From Niveispirillum cyanobacteriorum (GTDB taxonomy: Bacteria > Pseudomonadota > Alphaproteobacteria > Azospirillales > Azospirillaceae): a DNA stretch of 64,000 bases. The notes below the pieces were generated by a model. The model had not been told where the DNA came from. It made no database searches and saw nothing but the letters and a program-made list of their open reading frames with translations. The stretch is from assembly GCF_002868735.1 (NCBI RefSeq), contig NZ_CP025611.1:924501-988500 (forward strand), in the 5' to 3' direction. Positions 51,679 through 61,073 of the stretch are shown here, in pieces (positions within the stretch are counted from its first letter, which is position 1; each line of letters opens with the position of its first letter). A program made the position numbers and the translations under genes.

Positions 51679-54111
51679 TCAGGGGACCGCCACCGACAGC
51701 GCATATTCCGGTACAATACGGGCGGATTTCAGCACCGCCACCTGCCCGTCCGCCGCCTGAGCCGGTTTCCATTCCTGCTGGATATAGATGGGTGCATCGG
51801 CACGCAGCGGCATAATTGTCAGGGTCAATGGCTGCGCGATCTCAGCCGCGAAACGCTTCAATCCGATGCGCCAAGCGGGACCATTGAAGTAATGATCATC
51901 GATCATACGCACGCCGCTGAACAGCCGCCCCACATCGCCCTGATAATCCAGTTCCAGCCAGGCATCGGCAACGCCGGCCAATGCGTCCGCTGGAACGCTG
52001 ATCGACCACGCGGCCGACTTGCCATAGGCCTCGGGAGCCGGCTGCATCGCGGCTTTGGCTGGGCCGCCGATACGGATGGCAGGGGCAGGCTGTGCCGCGC
52101 GCACCGGCTCCACCGTTACAGGCATATCGGGCTTTGATGTCACGGCCTTTTCATAGGTGGTAAACAGCCCATCCGTCTTTCCGCCACGGCCCAGGGACGG
52201 CAGCGTGGAATAACGAAAACGGGGATTACCCCGGCTGCGCAGGTCAAATCCAGTATCGGTCGCGAACAGATCGGCATCGCTGACCACCGCAATGTCCTGG
52301 CCGTTCCGGCGCAGCAGAACCAGGGATTCGGCCTGTACCTCTGTCACGATTAGCAGGCGTTTGCGCGTACCGGCGGCGGTGAAGGTGACAGCAGCGCCCA
52401 GGCCAGGCCTCAGGCCCGTAACAAGGGTCGTACCAGTACGGTTGGCAACGGTCGCCCCCGGGGCCTTAACATCCGTCGCACCCGTTAGGGCCAGTTCCAC
52501 TGGCACGCCGGGTTCAGCCTGCAGAATATGGGTTTCGATCCCATCGACCGTCACCCGCGTCACCGGCTGCGCCGTGGCGTAGGCTAGCCGGGCGCCGCCA
52601 AGGTCCATATTCACGGGCCAGATGAAATGCGATCCGGCAGGGATGGTCACCGGGACGGACGGAAAGCTGACAGGGCCGCCAGGCAGATTGATGGTGAAGC
52701 GTACGTCTGTGACCGGTTGCATCCGGTATTGACGGATATGGCTGCTGAAGAACAGGAAGGCGGCGTCACCAGCGCTGCGGACCGACCAGCGGGGTGTGGA
52801 AAGATCATCCAGCGCCTTGGGCAGGATGGAAGGCGCATGCGGCACCATGGGCGCCAGTTGGTCCCCATAGGCGGATGTGAACAGGTGGAAGGGCCGCACC
52901 TTGCGCAGGACGGGTCGCATATCGCCATACTGGCCAATCGGTGCCTGGAAATCATAGCCGATGATAGGGGTGTCGTTGTGGCCATGAATGCCGGTGTTCT
53001 CTTCCAGCGTGGTGCGTCCCACCGGATTTCGGCCACCGTGGAACATGTAATAGCCGAACAGGTTCACGCCTGACCCGATCTGTACTGGCAGCATCGCGGA
53101 GATATCAGCGGGGTCGATCACGGCCCGACGCCGATACATGGCCGGCACCCCGCCGCCATATTCTGCACCCAGGAAGGGGGTGTGGGGGATGTCGGGATCG
53201 GCATCACCCCGGCGCGTGGCCACCGTCTGCGCGCCGAGATTGCCGCTGACACGGCTGTCAAACCGGAAAGCGTAGGTTTCCTTGGGAGGCAGTATCTCCG
53301 GACTGGCCTTCCAGGGTTCATCCGGGTAACCGCCGAAGACGGGCACTACCTCCCCGCTGGGATAGACGGTCTGGTCCCAGCCGGTCACGGTATAGAGCGG
53401 GACATCGAACCCGGCGGCCAGCGCCATGCGCTTTAAGGTGGCGATATGGTCCCGCCCCTGCCCCGGCCCGGTCAGATTATACTCATTCTCCAACTGCACC
53501 CCGACGACCGGCCCACCATCCTTCCAGAGCAGACCTGAAACCTGCGCTGCGATCTGCCGGTAGAAGCGGTCGACATAGGACAGATATTGCGGGTCATTGC
53601 CGCGCGTGGGCATGGCATCCACCACCCAGTCGGGGATACCGCCATACCGCACCTCCGCATGCGACCAGGGGCCGATCCGGACCACCAGCTTCAGGCCGTG
53701 TTTTGCACAAAGCTGCGCAAACCGGCGCAGGTCGCGATCCCCGGTCCAGGTGAAGGCGCCCTCCACCTCCTCATGGTGGTTCCAGATGATGTAGGTGGCG
53801 ACGATGTCGATGCCTGCCGCCTTCATCTTGGCCAGTTGCTCCTCCCAGCCATCGGCGGGAAAGCGGGTGTAATGGAACTCACCCATGGTCGGCATCCAGG
53901 GCTTGCCGTTCAGGGTAAGATAGCGGTTGTTGATGCCGATCGTCCCGCCCGCAGGGCTGACCCCCTGCCCCATTCTCAGGTAACCGGTTTCCAAGGCCGG
54001 AGCGGGCGCGGTTGCATCCACGCTTAGCACCGTTTCCGCCAGACTGACACCCGATGACAGAAACGTCGCGGCGAGAGCCATGCCAATCAGATGGCCATTA
54101 TGTACGCGCAT
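51679..54111 (-). CDS. GH35 beta-galactosidase, secreted
   Basis: Exported glycoside hydrolase family 35 enzyme, 810 residues, probably releasing terminal beta-galactose from plant-type or other oligosaccharides. The signal peptide is MRVHNGHLIGMALAATFLSS through SLA. The catalytic TIM barrel has GEFHYTRFPADGWEEQLAKM, IWNHHEEVEG, the acid/base Glu in VQLENEYNLTG, and a likely nucleophile Glu in FLGAEYGGG. Beta-rich domains follow to the C-terminus. GGGGAGG lies seven bases before the ATG. It lies between holC and pepA, which are neighbours in many relatives, so it is probably an insertion. Confidence 0.93.
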   Translation of the reverse strand: MRVHNGHLIGMALAATFLSSGVSLAETVLSVDATAPAPALETGYLRMGQGVSPAGGTIGINNRYLTLNGKPWMPTMGEFHYTRFPADGWEEQLAKMKAAGIDIVATYIIWNHHEEVEGAFTWTGDRDLRRFAQLCAKHGLKLVVRIGPWSHAEVRYGGIPDWVVDAMPTRGNDPQYLSYVDRFYRQIAAQVSGLLWKDGGPVVGVQLENEYNLTGPGQGRDHIATLKRMALAAGFDVPLYTVTGWDQTVYPSGEVVPVFGGYPDEPWKASPEILPPKETYAFRFDSRVSGNLGAQTVATRRGDADPDIPHTPFLGAEYGGGVPAMYRRRAVIDPADISAMLPVQIGSGVNLFGYYMFHGGRNPVGRTTLEENTGIHGHNDTPIIGYDFQAPIGQYGDMRPVLRKVRPFHLFTSAYGDQLAPMVPHAPSILPKALDDLSTPRWSVRSAGDAAFLFFSSHIRQYRMQPVTDVRFTINLPGGPVSFPSVPVTIPAGSHFIWPVNMDLGGARLAYATAQPVTRVTVDGIETHILQAEPGVPVELALTGATDVKAPGATVANRTGTTLVTGLRPGLGAAVTFTAAGTRKRLLIVTEVQAESLVLLRRNGQDIAVVSDADLFATDTGFDLRSRGNPRFRYSTLPSLGRGGKTDGLFTTYEKAVTSKPDMPVTVEPVRAAQPAPAIRIGGPAKAAMQPAPEAYGKSAAWSISVPADALAGVADAWLELDYQGDVGRLFSGVRMIDDHYFNGPAWRIGLKRFAAEIAQPLTLTIMPLRADAPIYIQQEWKPAQAADGQVAVLKSARIVPEYALSVAVP

Positions 54112-54178
54112 CAACCAACCTCCCCAAACCTGATTTTGGAGAGTAGTATTATACGATAAATATGCCCTGTAAAAGCCG

Positions 54179-54691
54179 TCAGCGCGGCGGGAACGGATCG
54201 AAGTCCACTTCCTGGACCATGGAACGCAGGTCATCCAGGGTTCCGGTGCGGGTTGTTAGCATGACGATGCCGTCCGCCCCGGCGGGAATCTGGATCTGGT
54301 GAAGCGGGACCTGCGCTTCGGGATAGGTGATGACGATGGCGCGCTTGCCATGTAGCACCTCAACCGTGCCGTTCGGCGGCAGCGTGCTGGGAACCTTGAT
54401 GGAGCCCGTGACGGCCTTGAACAGTGTCGGGCTGCGTGCCGCCCCCACCACGACCTCGACCTTGCCCTTGCGGTAAGAGGCTTCCGCAGTCGCAGCAGAA
54501 TACATCGGCAAGGCGCCGCCCGCGGTGCGGACCTCGCTCTTCTTCCAGCCATCATGGCCGCCAGGAAGAACGTCCACCATCTGGCTGTTCGGCTTGATGA
54601 CAGGCTCCTGGGCCGTTGCCAGGGTGGCCGGCAGCAGGGCCAGCGGGGAAACCAGCAGGGCAAGGGAGAGAGCAAGGGCCGAACGACGCAT
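54179..54691 (-). CDS. Secreted hypothetical protein
   Basis: I do not recognise the family. It has 170 residues and a Sec signal peptide (MRRSALALSLALLVSPLALL, cleavage near LATAQ). The mature part is predicted mostly beta, with AEASYRKGKVEVVVGAARS, KAVTGSIKVPSTLPPNGTVE and GADGIVMLTTRTGTLDDLRS. There are no cysteines in the mature region and no repeats. It lies between pepA and the beta-galactosidase on the same strand, 75 bases after the pepA terminator, so it may have its own promoter. Confidence 0.8.
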   Translation of the reverse strand: MRRSALALSLALLVSPLALLPATLATAQEPVIKPNSQMVDVLPGGHDGWKKSEVRTAGGALPMYSAATAEASYRKGKVEVVVGAARSPTLFKAVTGSIKVPSTLPPNGTVEVLHGKRAIVITYPEAQVPLHQIQIPAGADGIVMLTTRTGTLDDLRSMVQEVDFDPFPPR

Positions 54692-54724
54692 GAAACCTTC
54701 TCCGTCGGAAAATTACTGTGGAAA

Positions 54725-54750
54725 AGGGGCCGGCCATTCCGCCGGCCCCT
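54725..54750 (-). terminator. pepA terminator
   Basis: Perfect ten-base stem AGGGGCCGGC / GCCGGCCCCT with a six-base loop; on the minus strand it is followed by TTTTCC, 16 bases after the pepA stop. Confidence 0.92.
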
Positions 54751-54766
54751 GACCCTGTATCAGATA

Positions 54767-56260
54767 TCAGCCTTCGTAATGCGTGGCGACCAGCTTATCC
54801 AGCAGGCGCACGCCGAAAGCCGTGGCACCCTTCGGCACCATGCCCTTGTCGGCCTTGGCCCAGGCGGTGCCGGCGATGTCCAGATGCGCCCACGGCACCT
54901 TGTTCACGAAGCGCTGCAGGAACTGCGCCCCGATGATGGAGCCGGCATTCATCGGGCGACCAATATTCTTCACATCGGCCACGTCGCTGTCGATATCCTT
55001 GTCATAGGCGGGCGACAGCGGCAGACGCCACAGCTTCTCCCCCGTCTTCAGACCAGCCTCGGTCAGCTTGGCGGCCAGATCGTCATCGTTAGAGAACAGG
55101 CCGGCATGTTCATTGCCCAGGCTGACGATGATGGCACCGGTCAGGGTGGCCAGATCGACCATGAACTTGGGCTTAAACTGATCCTGGGTGTACCAGAGCG
55201 CGTCGGCCAGCACGAGGCGGCCTTCGGCGTCGGTGTTCAGCACCTCGATCGTCTGGCCCGACATGGTGGTGACGATGTCGCCCGGACGCTGTGCATTGCC
55301 ATCGGGCATGTTCTCGGCCAGGGCGACGACACCGATGGCGTTCACCTTCGCCTTGCGCCCGGCCAGCACGGCCATCAGGCCGATAACGGTGCCGGAACCG
55401 CCCATGTCCCACTTCATCTCGTCCATGTTGGCGGCGGGCTTGATCGAGATGCCGCCGGTGTCGAAAGTGATGCCCTTGCCGACGAAAGCCACCGGGGCCT
55501 CATCCTTGGCGCCGCCATTCCACTTCATGATGACCAGACGCGGCGGACGCACCGAACCCTGGCCCACGCCCAGCAGCGCGCCCATGTTCAGCTTCTTCAT
55601 CTTCTTCTCGTCCAGCACCTCGACCTCAAGGCCCAGCTTGGACAGATCGACGCAGCGGTCGGCCAGCGTCTCCGGATAGATGACATTCGGCGGCTCGGAC
55701 ACGACATCGCGGGTCACGAAGATGCCGTCGGCAACCTTCTCCAGCTTCTCCCAGACCTTCTTGGCGGCCTTGGCGGCGTCGGTCTGGACCGTTACCTTCT
55801 TGATCGACGGCTTCTTGTCGTCGGACAGCGTGGTGCGATACTTGTCGAACCGGTAGGAACGCAGGACGGCGCCGAACGCGACCTCGGCGGCCAGTTCACC
55901 CGCGTCGCCCGTCAGCCCATCATGGGCATCCAGTGCCACGGCCAGATCAGCCTCACCGGTGTTCTGTGCAGCAGCCCAGGCGGCGGCGCCGGCATTGTTA
56001 GCGCCATTGCCGTCAAACTCACCGGGCGCGCCAATGCCAACCAGCAGCAGGCGGGAAATGTCCAGGCCGGTGGGGGCGACAAGGTTCAGAACCTCTTCGG
56101 CCTTGCCCTTGAAACGGCCCTGTTCCATGGCGCGGGTCAGCAGGCCGCCGGTCTTCTGATCCAGATCACGCCCCAGCGCGCCCAGCGCGCGGTCGGCGGC
56201 GACAGTGACGGCCAGGATGCCGGATTTCGGCGTACCGGGCGAAGCGAAGGCGATTTTCAT
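54767..56260 (-). CDS. pepA: Cytosol (leucyl) aminopeptidase
   Basis: M17 metallo-aminopeptidase that removes N-terminal residues, forming hexamers with two metal ions. The signature NTDAEGRL is present, together with VGKGITFDTGGISIKP (first metal-ligand Lys and Asp) and MKWDMGGSGTVIG. The length of 497 residues is normal. I set the start at MKIAFASPGTP, the usual N-terminus; the reading frame is open far upstream but that part is antisense to lptF. It is divergent from lptF, as in many alphaproteobacteria. Confidence 0.96.
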   Translation of the reverse strand: MKIAFASPGTPKSGILAVTVAADRALGALGRDLDQKTGGLLTRAMEQGRFKGKAEEVLNLVAPTGLDISRLLLVGIGAPGEFDGNGANNAGAAAWAAAQNTGEADLAVALDAHDGLTGDAGELAAEVAFGAVLRSYRFDKYRTTLSDDKKPSIKKVTVQTDAAKAAKKVWEKLEKVADGIFVTRDVVSEPPNVIYPETLADRCVDLSKLGLEVEVLDEKKMKKLNMGALLGVGQGSVRPPRLVIMKWNGGAKDEAPVAFVGKGITFDTGGISIKPAANMDEMKWDMGGSGTVIGLMAVLAGRKAKVNAIGVVALAENMPDGNAQRPGDIVTTMSGQTIEVLNTDAEGRLVLADALWYTQDQFKPKFMVDLATLTGAIIVSLGNEHAGLFSNDDDLAAKLTEAGLKTGEKLWRLPLSPAYDKDIDSDVADVKNIGRPMNAGSIIGAQFLQRFVNKVPWAHLDIAGTAWAKADKGMVPKGATAFGVRLLDKLVATHYEG

Positions 56261-56353
56261 TCCGGTGCTCTCTTGTTGTTGAACCGGCGAATTGTGGCGC
56301 CGGCGGTTGTGTGCATGGCAAGGAGTCGATAAAGAACAGCCACGTACCCATGT

Positions 56354-56366
56354 CAAGGTCACCTTG
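56354..56366. promoter_or_regulatory. Palindrome CAAGGT-C-ACCTTG
   Basis: Perfect six-base arms with a one-base centre in the 200-base region between the divergent pepA and lptF genes. Possible operator; no regulator is indicated. Confidence 0.35.
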
Positions 56367-56464
56367 GGCCAAAATCTGTCGGTCCGCCACGAACAGGTCG
56401 CAATCGGGCGATACGTTGTATGGTGGATGCAGGGCCGGTACGGTGCCCGACCCTTTGGGAAAAC

Positions 56465-57589
56465 ATGTCTCAGATTAACCGTTACCTTCTGCGCAACCTG
56501 TTCCTGGCCACGATTGTGGTGACGGGTGCCCTGTCGGCGGCCATCTGGCTGACGCAGTCGCTGCGCCTTGTCGAACTGGTCGTTGAGGGGGGGGCCGGGT
56601 TTGGCGCATTTGCGCATCTGGCGCTGCTGTCCTTCCCCACCTTCCTGTCCATCGTGCTGCCCTTCGGCGTGCTGACAGCGGTGCTGTTCACCTATAACCG
56701 CCTGACGCAGGACAGCGAACTGGTGGTGATGCGCGCCGCTGGCCTGGGCCCCATGGCGCTGGCGCGGCCGGTCCTGATTCTGGCGCTGATCGGGACGCTG
56801 TTTTGTTTCATGCTGTCCGTCTGGCTGGGCCCGGCGGCGCAGCGCAGTCTGGTGGCGCTGCGCCAATCGGTGCGCAGTGATGTGTCGGCCATGCTGCTGC
56901 GCGAGGGCACGTTCAACGAACTGTCCGACAAGCTGACCATCTATGTCCGCGACCGGCTGCCCGATGGATCGCTGGAGGATATCCTGATCCATGACGGGCG
57001 GCAGCCGGGGGTGACCACCACCATCGTCGCGGCCAGCGGCACGATCACCGATGCCGATGGCACCCCCCGCGTCCTGGTCCATGACGGCACGCAGAGCAAG
57101 TTCACGGAGGCCACGGGCAAGGCCGAATGGCTGGAGTTCGAACGCTACGCCGTGGATTTGCAATCGCTGCGCCGTGAATTGGCGCCCCGCTGGGTGGAGC
57201 CGCGCGAACGGACCCTGGAACAGCTCTGGACACCCGATGCTAATGACCCGATCGACCAGCGTTTTGCCGGGCGGTTGCGGGCGGAACTCCATAACCGGCT
57301 GGCCAGTCCTTTCCTGGTCCTGTCCTTTGCCACCATCGCGCTGGCGGCCCTGCTGCCGGGTGAGTTTTCCCGCCGGGGCCGTGGACGGCGCATCACCGTT
57401 GCCGCTGTTGGCGCCCTGGTATTGCAGGCCGCCGTTCTGGGCATCGTCAGTCTGATCGGCAAGGTGCCGGTACTCGCCGGCCTGCTGTACCTGTTCGTGC
57501 TGGCGCCCGTACCGCTCTGTCTCTGGTATCTGCGGCGTGACGGCATGGGCCGTTCCCTGCCCGCGGCTCCTGGCAAGGGGGTGGGCTGA
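56465..57589 (+). CDS. lptF: LPS export permease LptF
   Basis: Inner-membrane subunit of the LptB2FG transporter that extracts LPS from the membrane. Three hydrophobic segments are at the N-terminus (about residues 12-32, 48-75 and 100-125), then a periplasmic beta-jellyroll domain, then three helices at about 270-355, as for YjgP/YjgQ proteins. MSQINRYLLRNLFLATIVVT is a typical start. The length of 374 residues fits. The stop overlaps the lptG ATG by one base. Confidence 0.94.
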   Translation: MSQINRYLLRNLFLATIVVTGALSAAIWLTQSLRLVELVVEGGAGFGAFAHLALLSFPTFLSIVLPFGVLTAVLFTYNRLTQDSELVVMRAAGLGPMALARPVLILALIGTLFCFMLSVWLGPAAQRSLVALRQSVRSDVSAMLLREGTFNELSDKLTIYVRDRLPDGSLEDILIHDGRQPGVTTTIVAASGTITDADGTPRVLVHDGTQSKFTEATGKAEWLEFERYAVDLQSLRRELAPRWVEPRERTLEQLWTPDANDPIDQRFAGRLRAELHNRLASPFLVLSFATIALAALLPGEFSRRGRGRRITVAAVGALVLQAAVLGIVSLIGKVPVLAGLLYLFVLAPVPLCLWYLRRDGMGRSLPAAPGKGVG

Positions 57590-58683
57590 TGCGTCTGTTT
57601 GCCACCCTTTCCCTTTATATCGGGCGTCAGTTCCTGCTGTGGTTTGCGGCGGGGCTTTGTTCGCTGCTGGCCCTGGTCTATCTGCTGGACACGGTCGAGT
57701 TGCTGCGTCGTGCCGCCAATCGGCCGGAAGCGACCTTCGATATCGTCGTGACCATGGGGCTGCTAAAACTGCCGGAGATCGGGCAGGAGGTGCTGCCCTT
57801 TGTGGTCCTGTTTGGCGCCATGTACACCTTCTGGCGCCTCACCCGAACGCATGAATTGGTGGTGGCGCGGGCCAGCGGGATCAGCGTCTGGCAGTTCACG
57901 GCCCCCGTGCTTGCCTGGGCCATGATCATCGGCGTGTTGCTGGTCACCATCCTGAATCCGATCTTCGCCGCCATGCTGACCCGGTATGAGAAGCTGGAAA
58001 ACCGCTATCTGCGTGGCCAGACATCCTCCCTGGATGTAGGGCGGTCCGGCCTGTGGCTGACACAGCTGACACCGGAAGGGGCCTATCGCATTCATGCGGA
58101 GTCGGTAGTGCCCGGCACGCTGGAGATGCGGCGCGTCATGGTGCTGCTGTCCACGCCGGGGCAAAAACTGTCGGCCCGTCTGGATGCGGCATCCGCCGAA
58201 CTGGTACCCGGGTATTGGGACCTGAGCGAGGTCTGGTACAATGAACCGGGGGAGCCGGCCCGTTTCCTGGCACGCTATCGCCTGCCCACCGACCTTACCG
58301 AACAGCGCATCCAGAACAGTTTTGCCAGCCCGGACACGCTGTCCTTCTGGCAATTGCCGGACTTCATCCGCACGCTGGAACTGACGGGCCTGTCACCGGT
58401 AAGGCACCGTCTGCATTGGCATGTTTTGCTGGCACAGCCTTTCTTCTATGCGGCCATGGTGCTGCTAGCGGCGGCCTTCTCCCTTCGGCAGATGCGGGGC
58501 GGCGGCACCCTGACCATGGTTGGGGCCGGCATCGTCACCGCCCTGCTGCTGTTCATCGTCAAGGATGTGATCATGGCCCTTGGCCTGTCCGGTGCGGTGC
58601 CCGTGATCATGGCCGCCTGGGCCCCCGCCGGGGTGACGGTGATGCTCTCTGCCGCCGCCCTTCTTCACACCGAAGACGGATGA
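57589..58683 (+). CDS. lptG: LPS export permease LptG
   Basis: Partner of LptF, 364 residues, with the same 3+3 helix plan around a periplasmic domain. LSLYIGRQFLLWFAAGLCSL is the N-terminal helix, and ELVVARASGISVWQFTAPVL is the conserved coupling-helix region contacting LptB. The TGATG overlap with lptF indicates coupled translation. In many relatives lptD follows; here surA starts only 49 bases later. Confidence 0.94.
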   Translation: MRLFATLSLYIGRQFLLWFAAGLCSLLALVYLLDTVELLRRAANRPEATFDIVVTMGLLKLPEIGQEVLPFVVLFGAMYTFWRLTRTHELVVARASGISVWQFTAPVLAWAMIIGVLLVTILNPIFAAMLTRYEKLENRYLRGQTSSLDVGRSGLWLTQLTPEGAYRIHAESVVPGTLEMRRVMVLLSTPGQKLSARLDAASAELVPGYWDLSEVWYNEPGEPARFLARYRLPTDLTEQRIQNSFASPDTLSFWQLPDFIRTLELTGLSPVRHRLHWHVLLAQPFFYAAMVLLAAAFSLRQMRGGGTLTMVGAGIVTALLLFIVKDVIMALGLSGAVPVIMAAWAPAGVTVMLSAAALLHTEDG

Positions 58684-58732
58684 ACGCGGTACGCTTTGCG
58701 TTTAGCCCTGCAAGCCTCTATAAGAACGCCCC

Positions 58733-60055
58733 ATGATGCAGCCTGTGATCCGACCGACCATGAAAAGCCTTGTGCGCAACACCCTGCTGGGGGCGACCGC
58801 CCTGTCTATCGCCCTGCTGTCCGCGCCTGTGGCCGTGATGGCGCAGGGCGCCAACGGGGCCCAGGGCCAGTTGGGCCGTATCGCCGCCATCGTGAACGAG
58901 GAACCGATCACGGTCGCCGACGTGGAAGGCCGGTTGCAGCTGGCCATCGTTTCCTCGGGCCTGCCCGACAATGCCGAAACGCGCCAGCGCCTGCTGCCGC
59001 AGGTCATCCGTCTGCTGACCGACGAGGCCTTGCAAATCCAGGAAGCGCGCGAGCGCAACCTGACGGTCACCGAGGATGAGCTGAGCGAGGATCTGGAAGC
59101 CGCCGCGCAGCGCAACCGCATGGATTTGGACCAGTTGAAGGCTGCCCTGGCCCAGGCCGGCGTGCCCTGGAACACCATGCGTCAGCAGATGCTGGCCCAG
59201 ATCGCCTGGAGCAAGGTCGTGCAGCGCGTGGTGCGCCAGCAGGTGACCGTGCCCGACAGCGAAGTGAACGCCTATATCGAGCGTATCCGCGCCAATGCCG
59301 GCAAGCCGGAATATCAGGTCGCGGAGATCTTCCTGGCCGTCGACAGCAGCACCAATGAAGCCGAGGTTCTACGCCTGGGCGAGCGTCTGGTGGAACAGAT
59401 CGGCCGGGGTGCGAATTTCAGCGCCGTTGCGCGCCAGTTCTCGCAATCTGCCGGTGCCGCCAGCGGCGGTGATCTGGGCTGGATCCAGCAGGGCCAGCTG
59501 GAAGATAATCTGGACCGGTCGTTGCAGCAGATGCAGAAGGGCCAGTTCTCTCGCCCGATCCGTGGTTCTGCCGGCTACCACATTCTGTGGCTGCGCGATC
59601 AGCGTATCGTGGCCGCGGGTGACCCCAAGAATATCCAGATTGCCATTCGTCAGTTCGTGGTGCCCATCGCCGGTGAGGCGCAGGCCCAGCAAGACGCCGC
59701 CTTTGACGCCGCGAAGCAGGTGAGCGAGCAGGCGCGCGGCTGTGAAGCCCTGGAGCAGGCAACGCAGGCCGTGCCGGGATCGCAGGTTTTCACCCAGCCG
59801 CTGACCCGTCTGGGCGATATCCCCGAACAGATCGGGCAGATGGTGAGCGCACTGGGTGTGGGTCAGGCGACGGCCCCGCTGATGACCGACCGTGGCGCCA
59901 TGCTGCTGATGGTCTGCGACCGTGTGGTGCCGGAAGGCAGCTTGCCCCCACCCGATCAGGTGCGCAGCGCCCTGTTCCAGGAACGCATGGATTTGCAGCA
60001 ACGCCGGTACCTGCGCGACCTGCGCCGGAACGCCACCATCGAGACCAGGATGTAA
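58733..60055 (+). CDS. surA: Periplasmic chaperone/peptidyl-prolyl isomerase SurA
   Basis: Assists folding of outer-membrane proteins. The signal peptide ends at AVMA-QG (about residue 37). An N-terminal chaperone domain (about 45-190, from IAAIVNEEPITVADVEGRLQ) precedes one good parvulin domain (about 198-305, with ASGGDLGWIQQGQL and HILWLRDQR). A second, degenerate parvulin-like segment follows to the C-terminus (about 310-440). The length of 440 residues fits. The ATG at 58760 (MKSLVRN) is a possible later start. Confidence 0.93.
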   Translation: MMQPVIRPTMKSLVRNTLLGATALSIALLSAPVAVMAQGANGAQGQLGRIAAIVNEEPITVADVEGRLQLAIVSSGLPDNAETRQRLLPQVIRLLTDEALQIQEARERNLTVTEDELSEDLEAAAQRNRMDLDQLKAALAQAGVPWNTMRQQMLAQIAWSKVVQRVVRQQVTVPDSEVNAYIERIRANAGKPEYQVAEIFLAVDSSTNEAEVLRLGERLVEQIGRGANFSAVARQFSQSAGAASGGDLGWIQQGQLEDNLDRSLQQMQKGQFSRPIRGSAGYHILWLRDQRIVAAGDPKNIQIAIRQFVVPIAGEAQAQQDAAFDAAKQVSEQARGCEALEQATQAVPGSQVFTQPLTRLGDIPEQIGQMVSALGVGQATAPLMTDRGAMLLMVCDRVVPEGSLPPPDQVRSALFQERMDLQQRRYLRDLRRNATIETRM

Positions 60056-60058
60056 GCC

Positions 60059-61072
60059 ATGGCGGCGCCGCTGGGCCTGACCATGGGGGAACCGGCAGGC
60101 ATCGGCGGCGACATCGCCCTGAAGGCCTGGATGGAACGCGGGGCGGCATCAGTGCCGCCCTTCGTCTTGCTGGATGACCCCGACCGTATCACGGCGCTGG
60201 CATCAACGCTGGGCCTGGATGTGCCGGTTGCCATTGTCGATGAGGCGGGGCTGGATCGCATTGCCGATCTGTTTGCCACGTCCCTTCCGGTGCTGCCCGT
60301 CGCCTTGCCCGCCCCGGTTACCTATGGCAATCCCGATCCGGCCAATGGATCGGCGGTGATTGCGGCGATTGATCGTGCGGTGCATCTGGCAACGACTGGT
60401 CAGCTTTCTGGGGTCGTCACGAACCCGATCCAGAAAAGTGCGCTGTATGCTTGCGGCTTCCGTTGGCCGGGCCATACCGAGTATCTGGCGCATCTGGCGG
60501 GATTGCCCGATGACGGGACCGTCATGCTGCTAGAAGGCGGGGGCTTGCGCGTCGTGCTGGCAACCATCCATGTCGCGGTCAAGGACGTGGCTCAATATCT
60601 GACGTCGGATGTCATTCTCCACGTGGCCCGCGTCACCCATGCCGCCCTAAAAAGTGATTTCGGTATCGAAATACCCCGCCTGGCCGTTGCCGCCTTGAAC
60701 CCGCATGCAGGTGAAGGCGGGGCCATGGGGCGGGAGGAGATTGAGGTCATCGCACCCGCCGTCGCCACCATGAAGGCCGAAGGCATCAATGCCGCCGGCC
60801 CCTTCCCTGCCGACACCCTGTTCCATGCCGGTGCCCGTGCGCGATATGACGCGGTGGTCTGCATGTATCATGACCAGGGTCTGATCCCGCTGAAGACGCT
60901 GGATTTCGACACGGGCGTGAATATCACGCTGGGCCTGCCCTTCGTCCGCACCTCGCCTGACCATGGCACGGCCCTTTCGCTGGCGGGCACGGGCGAAGCC
61001 AATGCCAGCAGCCTGATCGCGGCCCTGCATGCCGCCTCCCGCATCGCCGCCCGCCGGCAGAAGAGTGCTTGA
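60059..61072 (+). CDS. pdxA: 4-hydroxythreonine-4-phosphate dehydrogenase
   Basis: Step in pyridoxal 5'-phosphate synthesis. The N-terminus LGLTMGEPAGIGGDIALKAW is the family signature; NPIQKSALYACGFRWPGHTE holds a metal-ligand His, and further ligands are in LNPHAGEGGAMG and YHDQGLIPLKTL. The length of 337 residues is normal. It starts three bases after surA, and rsmA follows after one base. surA-pdxA-rsmA is a widely conserved proteobacterial order. Confidence 0.97.
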   Translation: MAAPLGLTMGEPAGIGGDIALKAWMERGAASVPPFVLLDDPDRITALASTLGLDVPVAIVDEAGLDRIADLFATSLPVLPVALPAPVTYGNPDPANGSAVIAAIDRAVHLATTGQLSGVVTNPIQKSALYACGFRWPGHTEYLAHLAGLPDDGTVMLLEGGGLRVVLATIHVAVKDVAQYLTSDVILHVARVTHAALKSDFGIEIPRLAVAALNPHAGEGGAMGREEIEVIAPAVATMKAEGINAAGPFPADTLFHAGARARYDAVVCMYHDQGLIPLKTLDFDTGVNITLGLPFVRTSPDHGTALSLAGTGEANASSLIAALHAASRIAARRQKSA

Positions 61073-61073
61073 T

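Noticed and set aside
54554-56332. Open frame of 592 codons on the plus strand
   Set aside because: Antisense to pepA, which carries all aminopeptidase motifs.
56261-57292. Upstream extension of pepA by 344 codons
   Set aside because: The frame stays open but lies antisense to lptF and has a shadow-like composition; the normal PepA N-terminus starts at 56260.
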